From contig NZ_QCYM01000005.1 in assembly GCF_003075075.1 (NCBI RefSeq), positions 124,001-188,000 of the forward strand: a stretch of DNA of 64,000 nt, in the 5' to 3' direction. The notes below the pieces were generated by a model. It was not told the origin of the DNA, made no database searches, and saw only the letters and a list, made by a program, of their open reading frames with translations. Numbering within the stretch: the stretch's first letter is position 1; every line of letters begins with the position of its first letter. This document shows positions 8,887 to 17,325 of the stretch, one piece after another. Source of the stretch: Labrenzia sp. 011. GTDB taxonomy: Bacteria > Pseudomonadota > Alphaproteobacteria > Rhizobiales > Stappiaceae. A program made the position numbers and the translations under genes.

Positions 8887-10206
8887 ATGAGCACTGGATT
8901 CTTCGGCGATCTGAAGCCGATTCCCTTTGCCGGTCCGGACAGCACCGATCCCCTGACCTATCGCTACTACAACAAGGACGAGATCGTTCTTGGCAAGCGC
9001 ATGGAAGATCATCTGCGCCTTGCCGTGTGCTACTGGCACAGCTTCTGCTGGCCGGGCACCGATCCCTTCGGTGGCGAAACCTTCAACCGCGCCTGGATGG
9101 CTGCAGGCGGCGACCCAATGGAACAGGCGAAGCTGAAGGCGGATGTCGCCTTCGAGATGTTCCAGATCCTGGGAATGCCATTCTTCACCTTCCACGACCG
9201 CGATATCGCGCCGGAAGGAAAAACGCTGGCGGAGAGCAACGCCAATGTGAACGCCATTGCCGACATCTTCGAAAGGAAGATGGCCGACACCGGTGTCAAG
9301 CTGCTCTGGGGCACGGCGAACATGTTCTCCAACCGCCGGTTCATGGGCGGCGCGGCAACCAATCCGGATCCGGACATCTTCGCCTATGCGGCGGCCCAGG
9401 TGAAAAACGCCATGGACGTCACCTATCGCCTGAAGGGCGAGAACTATGTCCTGTGGGGCGGCCGTGAAGGCTATGAGACACTGCTCAACACCAGCATGAA
9501 GCATGAACTCGACCAGCTCGGCCGGTTCCTCAACATGGTGGTCGAGTACAAGCACAAGATCGGCTTCAAGGGCACGATCCTGATCGAACCGAAACCGCAG
9601 GAGCCGAGCAAGCACCAGTATGATTTCGATGTCGGCACCGTCTTCGGCTTCCTCAAGGCCTATGGGCTGGAAAACGAAGTCAAGATGAACATCGAGCAGG
9701 GGCACGCGATCCTGGCGGGTCACTCCTTCGAGCACGAGCTGCATCACGCCCGGACTCTGGGCATTCTCGGATCCGTCGACATGAACCGCAACGACTACCA
9801 GTGCGGCTGGGACACGGACCATTTCGCCATGAACGTGCCCGAGCTTGCTCTGGCCTATTACGAGATCCTGATGGATGGCGGCTTCACGACCGGCGGAACC
9901 AATTTCGACGCCAAGCTGCGCCGCCAGTCCATCGATCCGGTCGATCTGATCCAGGGCCATGTGGGCTCGGCGGACGCCATCGCCCGTGGTCTCAAGGCGG
10001 CGGCCGCGATGATCGAGGACGGCCGCCTGAAAGGCTTCGTCGACGAGCGCTATGCGGGCTGGTCCCGGCCGGAGAACGCGGAAATCCTCGCCGGTGGATC
10101 CTCCCTCGAGGCACTGGCAGACCGGGTGCATTCGACCAATCTGGAACCGCAGCCGAAATCCGGCCGGCAGGAATATCTCGAAAGCCTGGTGAACCAGTTC
10201 GTGTGA
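8887..10206 (+). CDS. xylA: xylose isomerase
   Basis: 439 residues, matching the class II (long) xylose isomerases. The catalytic histidine segment [12 protein letters not shown] (near residue 100) and the metal-binding carboxylates in [36 protein letters not shown] and [13 protein letters not shown] are visible. It interconverts D-xylose and D-xylulose with divalent metal ions. GAGGAGACAAGAAA precedes the ATG. It is the last gene of the operon, closed by a strong rho-independent terminator 60 bases on. Confidence 0.96.
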   Translation: MSTGFFGDLKPIPFAGPDSTDPLTYRYYNKDEIVLGKRMEDHLRLAVCYWHSFCWPGTDPFGGETFNRAWMAAGGDPMEQAKLKADVAFEMFQILGMPFFTFHDRDIAPEGKTLAESNANVNAIADIFERKMADTGVKLLWGTANMFSNRRFMGGAATNPDPDIFAYAAAQVKNAMDVTYRLKGENYVLWGGREGYETLLNTSMKHELDQLGRFLNMVVEYKHKIGFKGTILIEPKPQEPSKHQYDFDVGTVFGFLKAYGLENEVKMNIEQGHAILAGHSFEHELHHARTLGILGSVDMNRNDYQCGWDTDHFAMNVPELALAYYEILMDGGFTTGGTNFDAKLRRQSIDPVDLIQGHVGSADAIARGLKAAAAMIEDGRLKGFVDERYAGWSRPENAEILAGGSSLEALADRVHSTNLEPQPKSGRQEYLESLVNQFV

Positions 10207-10265
10207 ACCGCTTCACCCGTCCGGCATGTGCCGGCGCCGGCTGGTGTGGGGTCGGTCAACGTCAC

Positions 10266-10295
10266 AAAGGCCGCGGTCCAATCCGCGGCCTTTTT
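10266..10295 (+). terminator. rho-independent terminator after xylA
   Basis: AAAGGCCGCGG at 10266-10276 pairs perfectly with CCGCGGCCTTT at 10283-10293 over a six-base loop, and the T run extends to 10295. It is placed just after xylA and before the convergent mmcB, and its A-rich/T-rich ends could serve both directions. Confidence 0.9.
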
Positions 10296-10319
10296 CATGC
10301 CAAGCTGCCGAAAAGGGTG

Positions 10320-10829
10320 TCAAACCCGGTCGAAGAACCGCAGCCCGTCGGGGTCGGACAGGTCATGCAGGCGGTTTGCCGCATTGCGGGCGAACCGCAG
10401 CGTCACCGATTTGCGGGTCGCGGCGGCAAGCTTGTGCTCCGGCGCCTCCCGGAGGATCTCGGCCCCGAAACCGTCCGCCAGGATCAGTCCCGCGTCCTCC
10501 GGAAAAATGTCTGCCGGCACATCCGGATGGGTGGCGAAATAAAGCCGGTCGCAATGCTGACGGTAGTCCGGCCACTTGGTGTCCGTCCTGAAATCGGCAA
10601 TCGAGGATTTGACCTCGACAATCCAGAGCTCGTGTTTCGGGCCGAGCGCAAGAAGATCGGCCCGGCGGGCGGAGGCGAGGGTCACTTCGGGCAGACAGGA
10701 GAAATCGAGCTGACGCAGCAGCCGTGCGGTTCCGCGCCAGACCTTGAGAGCGGTTTCCGATTGTCGGCCGTCTTTCAAGGGATCGTCCAACTGAAGACGG
10801 CCGGAAGGCTGCCGGATGCTGTTCGTCAT
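10320..10829 (-). CDS. mmcB: MmcB-family DNA repair protein
   Basis: 169 residues from the ATG at 10829. An in-frame ATG at 10847 would add six residues, but it lies inside a perfect LexA-type box. The protein is a PD-(D/E)XK-like nuclease-fold member: RADLLAL followed by LWIVEVKSSIADFRTDTKW carries the D...ExK acidic/lysine signature, and it ends with the family-typical LADGFGAEILREAPEHKL. MmcB was described in Caulobacter as an SOS-induced gene for mitomycin C resistance, and the SOS box here fits that. It is convergent with xylA. The family call is confident; the biochemical activity is not established. Confidence 0.85.
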   Translation of the reverse strand: MTNSIRQPSGRLQLDDPLKDGRQSETALKVWRGTARLLRQLDFSCLPEVTLASARRADLLALGPKHELWIVEVKSSIADFRTDTKWPDYRQHCDRLYFATHPDVPADIFPEDAGLILADGFGAEILREAPEHKLAAATRKSVTLRFARNAANRLHDLSDPDGLRFFDRV

Positions 10830-10838
10830 CGGAATTTT

Positions 10839-10853
10839 GTTCCACATTTGTTC
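10839..10853. promoter_or_regulatory. LexA (SOS) box upstream of mmcB
   Basis: GTTC-CACATTT-GTTC at 10839-10853 is an exact match to the alphaproteobacterial LexA consensus GTTC-N7-GTTC. It lies nine bases upstream of the mmcB ATG at 10829 and overlaps the alternative upstream ATG, so LexA bound here should block mmcB expression. Confidence 0.75.
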
Positions 10854-11029
10854 GTTATTGGCAAGGCGTGCAATGCAAAAGTTGACGCGGGGCCGGAAAT
10901 TGCGTGTTCTAGGGCCTGCCGCGTTTAAGCAAATTCAAGGGGCCGGGCGGTTTCCTGAATTCAATTCAACGCGACATGCTCCAGGACGAGCAACTCAGGA
11001 AAATGCACCGGGCGATCCGGGAGGGGTGA

Positions 11030-11515
11030 ATGAGGTTTGAATTGTTGAGGGGATGTATCCTGTTGGCGGCATTGTGTGCCGGGGCAGGCGTACCTGCATA
11101 TGCGGAAAAGGGGGATCTGAAATTCCAGGTTCCCAAATCCGCTCCCCTCCTGCAGGGGAGGACGCTCGATCTGCGGTTCGCCAAATTCGCACAGGGGATC
11201 TGGGTCTCTGACCTCGACTATTGTCCGGCGGAGAGCATCGACCGCAGCGCTCCGGGCACGACGCTGGCGATCTATCGCGGCCTTCTGGAAACCCCGGGCC
11301 GGATCTGCCAGGTCTATGGCGCGGAGCAAAGCGATGGCAGGACCCAGCGCGCGGCGATCAACTGCCTGTTGTCGGATGGCGGAGAAGCGATAGAACTGGT
11401 GACGGTTCAGCCCCGCGGGACGGATGTGCTTATGGTGCAGGAGGGCGAACGTCCTCCGGTCCCGTTCCGGTTCTGCCAGAAGATCATCCCCATCCTGAAG
11501 ACGCCCACCAACTAA
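11030..11515 (+). CDS. small secreted protein of unknown function
   Basis: 161 residues with a clear signal peptide (MRFELLRGCILLAALCAGAGVPAYA, cleaved before EKG). The mature domain has four cysteines (in DLDYCPAES, GRICQVYG, INCLLSD and RFCQKI) that could form two disulfides, suiting a periplasmic location. No catalytic motif or known family is recognised. A GGAGGGG ribosome-binding site directly precedes the ATG. It stands alone, convergent with the SulP gene and separated by 20 bases. Coding signal (signal peptide, balanced composition, SD) is good even though the function is unknown. Confidence 0.7.
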   Translation: MRFELLRGCILLAALCAGAGVPAYAEKGDLKFQVPKSAPLLQGRTLDLRFAKFAQGIWVSDLDYCPAESIDRSAPGTTLAIYRGLLETPGRICQVYGAEQSDGRTQRAAINCLLSDGGEAIELVTVQPRGTDVLMVQEGERPPVPFRFCQKIIPILKTPTN

Positions 11516-11535
11516 ACGTCAAATAGGAATGTGCT

Positions 11536-13320
11536 CTAGATCTCTGGTCCGGACCACATGTCGGATCGGGCGGGTTTCTTGGGTGTCCGCGATTCCGAGA
11601 TATGCGTGGTTTCCGGATCCAGGGTACACAGGGCCTCATACTGGCTGAGGAAGATCTGGCCTGTCAGGTGTTTCAGGAACTCCGTGTCCCTCAGCCTGTC
11701 CATCACCGGACCCTTCACCTCCGACAGGTGGAAGGTGACGCCGGAATCCGACAGACGGTGATTGATTTCCTCGAGACTTTCCAGCGCACTGGCGTCGATC
11801 TCGTTCACCGCCGTACACATCAGCACCACATGTTCGATGTTTTCCCGTTCCGCGACCAGGGCGTAGATCCGGTCTTCCAGAAACCGGGAATTGGCGAAGA
11901 ACAGGCTTTCATCCACACGCAGGGAAAGAACACGGTCCCCGGTCACCACGGTGTGCCTGTCGATATTGCGGAAATGCTCGCTCCCCGGCACGATGCCGAC
12001 AATCGCCATGTGCGGCCGGCTGCTGCGGTAAAGATAAAGCGCGATGGACAGGGCAACCCCGGAGACCACACCCTGTTCGACGCCGAAAAACAGCGTGATC
12101 AGGATTGTCGCCGCCATGGCGGCGAAATCGCTCTTCGAATAGAGAAAGGTGCGCTTGACCGCGCCCAGGTCCACCAGCGACAGCACCGCCACGATGATCG
12201 TCGCCGCAAGCGTTGCCTGCGGCAGATGGGTCAGCAGCGGGGTCAGGAAAAGCGTGGCCATGGCGATGCCGACCGCCGTGAAGGCACCCGCCGCCGGGGT
12301 GGCGGCACCGGCGTCGAAATTGACGACAGACCGGGCGAAGCCGCCGGTAACCGGGTAGCCGCCGGAAATGGCCGAGGCGATGTTCGAGGCCCCGAGGCCG
12401 ATCAGCTCCTGGTCCGGGACGATCCGCTGGCGCTTCTTGGCGGCCAGGGTCTGGGCGACGGAAACCGATTCCACGAAGCCGATCACGGAGATCAGCAGCG
12501 CGGGGCCGGCCAGCGCCAGCCAGAGCTCGCTGTCGAAGGACGGCAGTTGCGGCATCGGCAGGCCGGAGGGTATGTCCCCGACGACCCGCACCCCCCGTCC
12601 GCCCAAGTCGAACAGCGCGGCGATGATCGTGGTCACGGCAACGGCGGCCACCGGACCCGCCTTGGTCAGGATATCGGCGAAAAAGGGTTTGAGGCCGAGG
12701 CCCAGCAGCAGCTTTTTCAGGCCCTTGCGCACCCAGAACAGGAACACCGTGGCGGAGCCGCCGATGGCGAAGGTGATCCAGTTGATCTGGTCCAGATTGC
12801 CGCCGATGGACACCAGGATATCGTAAAGCGTATGCCCTTGCGCGGGAACGCCGAGAATATGCTTGAGCTGACTGGAGGCGATCAGCAGGCCCGAGGCGGT
12901 GATGAAGCCGGATATCACCGGATGGCTCAGCAGACTGGCGAGAAAGCCGAGCCGGAAGAGCCCCATGGCGACCAGCATCAGACCGGACAGGAAGGCCAGC
13001 ACGATCGCCGCGCCCAGATATTCCGGGGTGCCCTGCTGGGCGAATTCGCCGACGGCGGAGGCCGTCAGCAGCGACACGACCGCGACTGGACCGACCGCCA
13101 GCGCCCGGCTGGTGCCGAAGATCGTGTAGGCCACCAGGGGCAGGATGGAGGCATAAAGCCCGACTTCCGGCGGCAGACCGGCCAGCAGCGCATAGGCGAG
13201 CGATTGCGGGATCAGCATGATCGTCACGATGATCGCCGCGACCAGATCGCTGGTCGCCGTTTCCTTGTCGTACTCTCTCCCCCAGTCAAGAATGGGGAAA
13301 TAGCGTTGAAACGATTTCAT
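11536..13320 (-). CDS. SulP-family inorganic anion transporter with STAS domain
   Basis: About 594 residues from the ATG at 13320; a GTG at 13338 would add six and neither has a strong ribosome-binding site. The first ~430 residues are a multi-helix SulP membrane domain beginning with the signature YFPILDWGREYD and LVAAIIVTIMLIPQSLAYALLAGLPPEVGLYASI. The C-terminal ~130 residues are a cytoplasmic STAS domain with EIDASALESLEEI. SulP proteins move sulfate or related anions. It lies downstream of the sulfide-oxidation genes on the same strand, which suggests export or exchange of sulfate/sulfite, though the 260-base gap leaves open whether it is in that operon. Confidence 0.9.
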   Translation of the reverse strand: MKSFQRYFPILDWGREYDKETATSDLVAAIIVTIMLIPQSLAYALLAGLPPEVGLYASILPLVAYTIFGTSRALAVGPVAVVSLLTASAVGEFAQQGTPEYLGAAIVLAFLSGLMLVAMGLFRLGFLASLLSHPVISGFITASGLLIASSQLKHILGVPAQGHTLYDILVSIGGNLDQINWITFAIGGSATVFLFWVRKGLKKLLLGLGLKPFFADILTKAGPVAAVAVTTIIAALFDLGGRGVRVVGDIPSGLPMPQLPSFDSELWLALAGPALLISVIGFVESVSVAQTLAAKKRQRIVPDQELIGLGASNIASAISGGYPVTGGFARSVVNFDAGAATPAAGAFTAVGIAMATLFLTPLLTHLPQATLAATIIVAVLSLVDLGAVKRTFLYSKSDFAAMAATILITLFFGVEQGVVSGVALSIALYLYRSSRPHMAIVGIVPGSEHFRNIDRHTVVTGDRVLSLRVDESLFFANSRFLEDRIYALVAERENIEHVVLMCTAVNEIDASALESLEEINHRLSDSGVTFHLSEVKGPVMDRLRDTEFLKHLTGQIFLSQYEALCTLDPETTHISESRTPKKPARSDMWSGPEI

Positions 13321-13519
13321 GAGCTTGAACTTTTTCACTGAAGGAAAACGGGGCCTGATCGTGCGAAATCTTCGGTTCGGGTCAGTTTGGCCAAGCGTAA
13401 TGCAAGCCGCGAAGGGAGAGCCACAGGTTTCTCAGGTGGCGACAAGCTTGGTTGAAGTTCCCGCCCCTTGCCGACCCGGACTTTCGCTTGGTTGCAGCCG
13501 GGAGGACAAGGGGCGGGAA

Positions 13520-13550
13520 CCCGTCCCGGTCGGGGCGTAGCCGGGACGGG
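13520..13550. repeat. 10-bp perfect inverted repeat in the sulP-sqr gap
   Basis: CCCGTCCCGG at 13520-13529 pairs with CCGGGACGGG at 13541-13550 across 11 bases. It lies 30 bases beyond the stop of the SQR fusion gene and has no T run in either direction. It may end, pause or protect the upstream mRNA, giving lower sulP expression. The rest of the 259-base gap (13321-13579) shows no gene. Confidence 0.5.
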
Positions 13551-13579
13551 CAGAGACGGGAGCCGGCGGGGCCGGGCAA

Positions 13580-15256
13580 TTATGACGCCGAGATCTTTTC
13601 GGGTTTCGCCAGCCATTCCCGGCCGCGCAGCATGGCGCGCCAGTAGATGGGCGGCAGGAGGCGTTCCTTGAGGAACCAGGCAGCCCGCGTTGGCCTGGTC
13701 CCGTCCACCAGCCAACGCGGGAAGCTCGGCAACAGCGTTCCGCCGTAGCCGAATTCGGCAAGGACGATCTTGCCGCGCTCCACGGTGAGCGGACAGGATC
13801 CGTAACCGTCATACAGCGCCGTGGCACTGTGACCGCGAATGTCGGACACGATATTCTGTGCGACAACAGGGGCCTGCTTGCGCGCGGCGGCAGCGGTCTT
13901 GGCGTTGGGGGCGTTCATCACATCGCCCAGCGACCAGATGTTGTCATAGGTCTTGTGACGCAGGGTGGACTGGTCCACATCGACCCAGCCGGCGGCGTCG
14001 GCAAGGGGCGAGACGCGGATGAAATCCGGCGCCGTCTGGGGCGGGGTCACATGGATCATGTCGAAACCGACCTCGACCTGGCGGGCCTCCTTCTCCGGTT
14101 CCCTGACCTCGAAGACCGCCTTTTTCGCCGGCCCGTCGATGGAAACCAGATTGTGGAAGAAATTCAGGTCGATACCGTAGCGCTCCACGTAATCCATCAG
14201 CGCCGGGACGTAGTCCTTGACCCCGAACAGGACACCGCCCGCATTCATGAACTGGATGTCGATATTGCCGAGCCGGCCGGTTCTGCGCCAGTGATCGGCG
14301 GACAGATACATGGCCTTCTGTGGCGCGCCGGCGCATTTGATCGGCATTGGCGGCTGCGTGAACAGCGCCCGTCCGCCCTGCATGTCCTGCACGAGCTGCC
14401 ACGTATAGGGGGCCAGGTCGTAACGGTAGTTGGAGGTCACGCCGTTCTTGCCCAGGGTCTCCACAAGTCCCTCGACACGGTGCCAGTCGAGTTTCAGTCC
14501 CGGACACACCACCAGGCGTCCGTATTTGACCACCCGGCAGCCGTCCAGAATGACGGCATTGTCCTTCGGTTCGAAAGCGGCGACCGCCGACTTCAGCCAG
14601 TGCACGCCCTTGGGGAGGAGCGACGCCATGGTCTTGGCCGTGTCCGCGGCGTCGAAGATGCCGCCGCCGACCATGGTCCAGCCCGGCTGGTAATAATGCA
14701 CGTCCGCCGGATCGATGAGGGCGATGTTGAGGTCGGACTTGCGTGCCAGCAGGCTGGAGGCGACCGAAATGCCGGCCGCGCCGCCGCCGACGATCACGAC
14801 GTCGTAGCGGGCGTCTTCGGCCGAGTCGGTCGGTGTACGCCCGCCGTTGGCGATCCGGCGCACCACGCCCGCCATGTCGTATCCGGCGGCTCTGGTCTGG
14901 GACAGGATATCCGCCAGAGGCTGTTTTTCCGCCTGGGAGAGGGACCAGAGCGTTGCCGAGCGCGTACCGGTCCGGCAATAGGCCAGTACCGGCTTTGGCA
15001 GTGTTTCCATGAGGTCGTTGAAGGCCGTCGCGTCCTCGTCCCGCACCTTGCCGGCGACAATGGGCAGATACCGGACTTCAATACCGTGCTTCCTGGCCTC
15101 CGCTTCGATTTCCTCGAAAGTGGGCTGGTCCGCGCCTTCCCCGTCCGGCCGGTTGCAGATGACGGAGCGGAATCCCTGCCGGGCGATATCCGCCAGCTCT
15201 TCGGGGCGGATCTGGGGGGACACGAATATTTGTGAGTTGATTGGCTTGATGGTCAC
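13580..15256 (-). CDS. fusion of DUF442 phosphatase/sulfurtransferase-like domain and type II sulfide:quinone oxidoreductase
   Basis: 558 residues starting at a GTG (15256) that has GGGAGG eight bases upstream. Residues 1-~110 are a DUF442/TIGR01244 domain with the catalytic-loop motif YCRTGTRS (Cys94), as in Blh-type proteins. Residues ~145-558 are an FAD-dependent oxidoreductase with the dinucleotide motif VVIVGGGAAGISVA. This part carries the type II (mitochondrial-SQR-like) cysteines: Cys308 in PIKCAGAPQKAMYL and Cys488 in YGSCPLTVERGK. It most likely oxidises sulfide, passing electrons to quinone and sulfane sulfur to a thiol. It follows the persulfide dioxygenase gene and belongs to the sulfide-detoxification operon. 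The role of the fused domain in handling the persulfide is inferred. Confidence 0.87.
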   Translation of the reverse strand: MTIKPINSQIFVSPQIRPEELADIARQGFRSVICNRPDGEGADQPTFEEIEAEARKHGIEVRYLPIVAGKVRDEDATAFNDLMETLPKPVLAYCRTGTRSATLWSLSQAEKQPLADILSQTRAAGYDMAGVVRRIANGGRTPTDSAEDARYDVVIVGGGAAGISVASSLLARKSDLNIALIDPADVHYYQPGWTMVGGGIFDAADTAKTMASLLPKGVHWLKSAVAAFEPKDNAVILDGCRVVKYGRLVVCPGLKLDWHRVEGLVETLGKNGVTSNYRYDLAPYTWQLVQDMQGGRALFTQPPMPIKCAGAPQKAMYLSADHWRRTGRLGNIDIQFMNAGGVLFGVKDYVPALMDYVERYGIDLNFFHNLVSIDGPAKKAVFEVREPEKEARQVEVGFDMIHVTPPQTAPDFIRVSPLADAAGWVDVDQSTLRHKTYDNIWSLGDVMNAPNAKTAAAARKQAPVVAQNIVSDIRGHSATALYDGYGSCPLTVERGKIVLAEFGYGGTLLPSFPRWLVDGTRPTRAAWFLKERLLPPIYWRAMLRGREWLAKPEKISAS

Positions 15257-15383
15257 AGCCGTTGCCTCCCGGCGGGTTCGGTCGCCGGATCGGACCCGGA
15301 CGCCTCCGCTCCTGCACCTTTCGGCGCATGGGAGCGGAGGAGCCTTCCTCCCGATCCTGGCGGATGTTCAGGGACTGTCGGCG

Positions 15384-16277
15384 TCAGAGGGCGTTTACCG
15401 GCACCTTCAGGAAGGTCTTGCCGCTTTCGTCGGCGGGCGGCATCTTGCCGCCGCGCATGTTCACCTGCAGCGAGGGAATGATCAGCCGCGGCATGTCCAG
15501 CTGGGCGTCGCGTTCGGTACGGAACTTGACGAAGTCCTCCTTCGTCTTGCCGCCGCCGACGTGGATATTGTGTTCCTTTTCCGCGCCGACCGTGGTTTCC
15601 CAGGCGATGTCGCGGCCGTTGGGGCCGTAGTCGTGGCACATGAACAGGCGCATCTCGTCCGGCAGGGCGAGCACCTTCTGGATGGAATCGTAGAGGGTGG
15701 CGGCGTCGCCACCGGGGAAGTCGGCGCGGGCCGAGCCACCATCGGGCATGAACAGGGTGTCGCCGACAAAGGCGGCATCGCCGACCACATGCACCATGCA
15801 GGCGGGGGTGTGGCCGGGAGTATAAATGGCAAAGGCCGTCATGCCGCCGATCTGGTAGGTGTCTCCGTCCTTGAACAGCCGGTCGAACTGGCTGCCGTCG
15901 CGCTGGAACTCGGTGCCTTCGTTGAAGACCTTTCCGAAGGTGTCCTGAACCACGGTGATCTTGTCACCGATGCCCAGCTTGCCGCCGAGCTTCTGCTGGA
16001 TATAGGGCGCGGCGGACAGATGATCTGCGTGAACATGGGTTTCGATCAGCCATTCGACCTCGAGGCCCTTGGCCTTGATGTGGGCGATGATGGCGTCGGC
16101 ATGATCGTAGGTGATGCGGCCCGCCGCGTAGTCGATGTCCATGACGCTGTCGATAACCGCGCAGGCATTGGACTCCGGATCCTTGACCACATAGCTGATC
16201 GTGTTGGTCGCCGGGTCGAAGAATGCTTTGACATCCGGTTTTACGGTCATGTCGACCGGGTAATTCGAACTGCTCAT
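15384..16277 (-). CDS. persulfide dioxygenase, metallo-beta-lactamase fold (Blh/PDO type)
   Basis: 297 residues of the MBL-fold hydrolase family. The metal-binding motif HVHADH is at residues 81-86, with further ligands in GHTPACMVHVVGDAAFVGD and CHDYG. Length and sequence fit the Blh/SdoA group (ETHE1-like), which oxidise glutathione persulfide to sulfite in a mononuclear-iron site. GGAGAGAGCA precedes the ATG. It lies between the PmpB gene and the SQR fusion gene, the expected order of a sulfide-oxidation operon: SQR makes persulfide and this enzyme removes it. An older label for such genes is beta-lactamase hydrolase-like. Confidence 0.9.
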   Translation of the reverse strand: MSSSNYPVDMTVKPDVKAFFDPATNTISYVVKDPESNACAVIDSVMDIDYAAGRITYDHADAIIAHIKAKGLEVEWLIETHVHADHLSAAPYIQQKLGGKLGIGDKITVVQDTFGKVFNEGTEFQRDGSQFDRLFKDGDTYQIGGMTAFAIYTPGHTPACMVHVVGDAAFVGDTLFMPDGGSARADFPGGDAATLYDSIQKVLALPDEMRLFMCHDYGPNGRDIAWETTVGAEKEHNIHVGGGKTKEDFVKFRTERDAQLDMPRLIIPSLQVNMRGGKMPPADESGKTFLKVPVNAL

Positions 16278-16316
16278 TGCTCTCTCCGTTGTTGGAGCCG
16301 GTCCTGGATTGTAGCC

Positions 16317-16751
16317 TCAGGCCTCGGCCGCTGTCTTGCGATAGCTCAATTGGATCATCCATCTTGCGGCCAGAATGCCGGCCAGAATGGCCGCTCCGGT
16401 CACGATGGGGGCCGTTCCCAGTCCGAGGACCGGGACCAGTCCGCCCGGGCAGAAGCCGGTCAGTGCCCAGCCGGTTCCGAAAACGACGGATCCGCCGATG
16501 AGCCTGACGTCCAGGTCCGTCTTCGTGGGCAGGCTGAAGGCATTTGCCAGCAGAGGCCGGCCCATGCGGAAGACCAGACTGTAGCCGATGGCGGTCACCA
16601 CCAGGGCGCCGCCCATCACGAAGGCAAGGCTCGGGTCCCAGGTGCCGGCGATGTCGAAGAAATTCAGGACCTTGGCCGGGTTTCCCATGCCGGAGATCAG
16701 GATGCCGCAGCCGAACACAAGGCCAAAGACGAATGCGAGAAGAGGTTTCAT
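16317..16751 (-). CDS. pmpB: YeeE/YedE-family sulfur-transport membrane protein, second half-subunit
   Basis: 144 residues from the ATG at 16751, which has GGAGG eight bases upstream; a longer in-frame reading to 16772 would overlap the preceding gene. It has four hydrophobic segments and the family cysteine motif GFCPGGLVPVLG (near residue 110), which lines the sulfur-compound path in YeeE-type transporters. Such half-size proteins work as pairs (PmpA/PmpB). The partner gene ends four bases upstream. The gene sits in the SQR/persulfide dioxygenase operon, so it likely moves a thiosulfate- or sulfane-sulfur-like compound across the inner membrane. The exact substrate is not known. Confidence 0.82.
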   Translation of the reverse strand: MKPLLAFVFGLVFGCGILISGMGNPAKVLNFFDIAGTWDPSLAFVMGGALVVTAIGYSLVFRMGRPLLANAFSLPTKTDLDVRLIGGSVVFGTGWALTGFCPGGLVPVLGLGTAPIVTGAAILAGILAARWMIQLSYRKTAAEA

Positions 16752-16755
16752 GTGA

Positions 16756-17184
16756 TCAGCCTCCGAAAACATGACGGGTCAGGAATACGGTGATCACGGC
16801 CGCCGACATGAAGGTGAGGGTGGCGACGATCGAGCGGGCCGACAGACGGGATATCCCGCACACCCCGTGGCCGCTCGTGCAGCCGGAGGCATAAGTCGTG
16901 CCGAGTCCGGTCAGGAAGCCGCCGACCAGGAGAAGGGGCGTGGGCGAGGGCACGGAGATTTCCGGCATCCGGCCGGTCAGCGCCAGAAGGACCAGCGGGC
17001 TGACGACCATGCCGGCGAGAAAGGCGGCGCGCCAGGCCCAGTCCGAATTGACATGCGTGCTCAGGAAGCCGCTCAGAATGCCGTTGATGCCGGCAATCCG
17101 TCCATGCACGGCCATCAGGGCGACGGCGGCCAGTCCGATCAGCATTCCGCCCGAGAAACTGAGGAGAGGTGTGAATTCGGTCAT
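16756..17184 (-). CDS. pmpA: YeeE/YedE-family sulfur-transport membrane protein, first half-subunit
   Basis: 142 residues, mostly hydrophobic, starting [17 protein letters not shown]. The conserved motif [17 protein letters not shown] (about 106-122) holds the sulfur-path cysteines of the YeeE/YedE family. It is the first gene of the leftward operon pmpA-pmpB-PDO-DUF442/SQR, and its start lies just inside an AT-rich palindromic operator. Together with PmpB it should form a transporter for a small sulfur compound. Similar gene pairs are found beside bigR/blh genes in other alphaproteobacteria. Confidence 0.83.
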   Translation of the reverse strand: MTEFTPLLSFSGGMLIGLAAVALMAVHGRIAGINGILSGFLSTHVNSDWAWRAAFLAGMVVSPLVLLALTGRMPEISVPSPTPLLLVGGFLTGLGTTYASGCTSGHGVCGISRLSARSIVATLTFMSAAVITVFLTRHVFGG

Positions 17185-17202
17185 CTTGAGCCTCTTATTA
17201 CG

Positions 17203-17222
17203 ATATATTCGAATATATGAAT
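17203..17222. promoter_or_regulatory. SqrR/BigR/YgaV-type sulfide-responsive operator
   Basis: A perfect 16-base palindrome (ATATATTC|GAATATAT, 17203-17218) overlaps an ATTC-N8-GAAT element (ATTC 17207-17210, GAAT 17219-17222). That element is the consensus reported for persulfide-sensing ArsR-family repressors SqrR and BigR. It lies 19-38 bases upstream of pmpA, where a bound repressor would cover the promoter. The repressor gene itself is not in the window. Confidence 0.75.
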
Positions 17223-17325
17223 ATAGAAGAGGATTTCAAGCATAATCTGCCGTCGTGCATGCGGCAGAGTCCCGCTGCACCCGGCGGCAGGACAGGCGGG
17301 CGGGAAATCCCGGCCGCCGCAGCCC

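Noticed and set aside
7195..10131. Very long open frame (978 codons) antisense to xylG, xylB and xylA
   Set aside because: It mirrors three confidently identified genes. Its His/Arg/Gly-rich, low-hydrophobicity translation is typical of antisense readings in GC-rich DNA.
11602..13341. 579-codon open frame antisense to the SulP gene
   Set aside because: Shadow of a real membrane-protein gene; highly charged and repetitive in composition.
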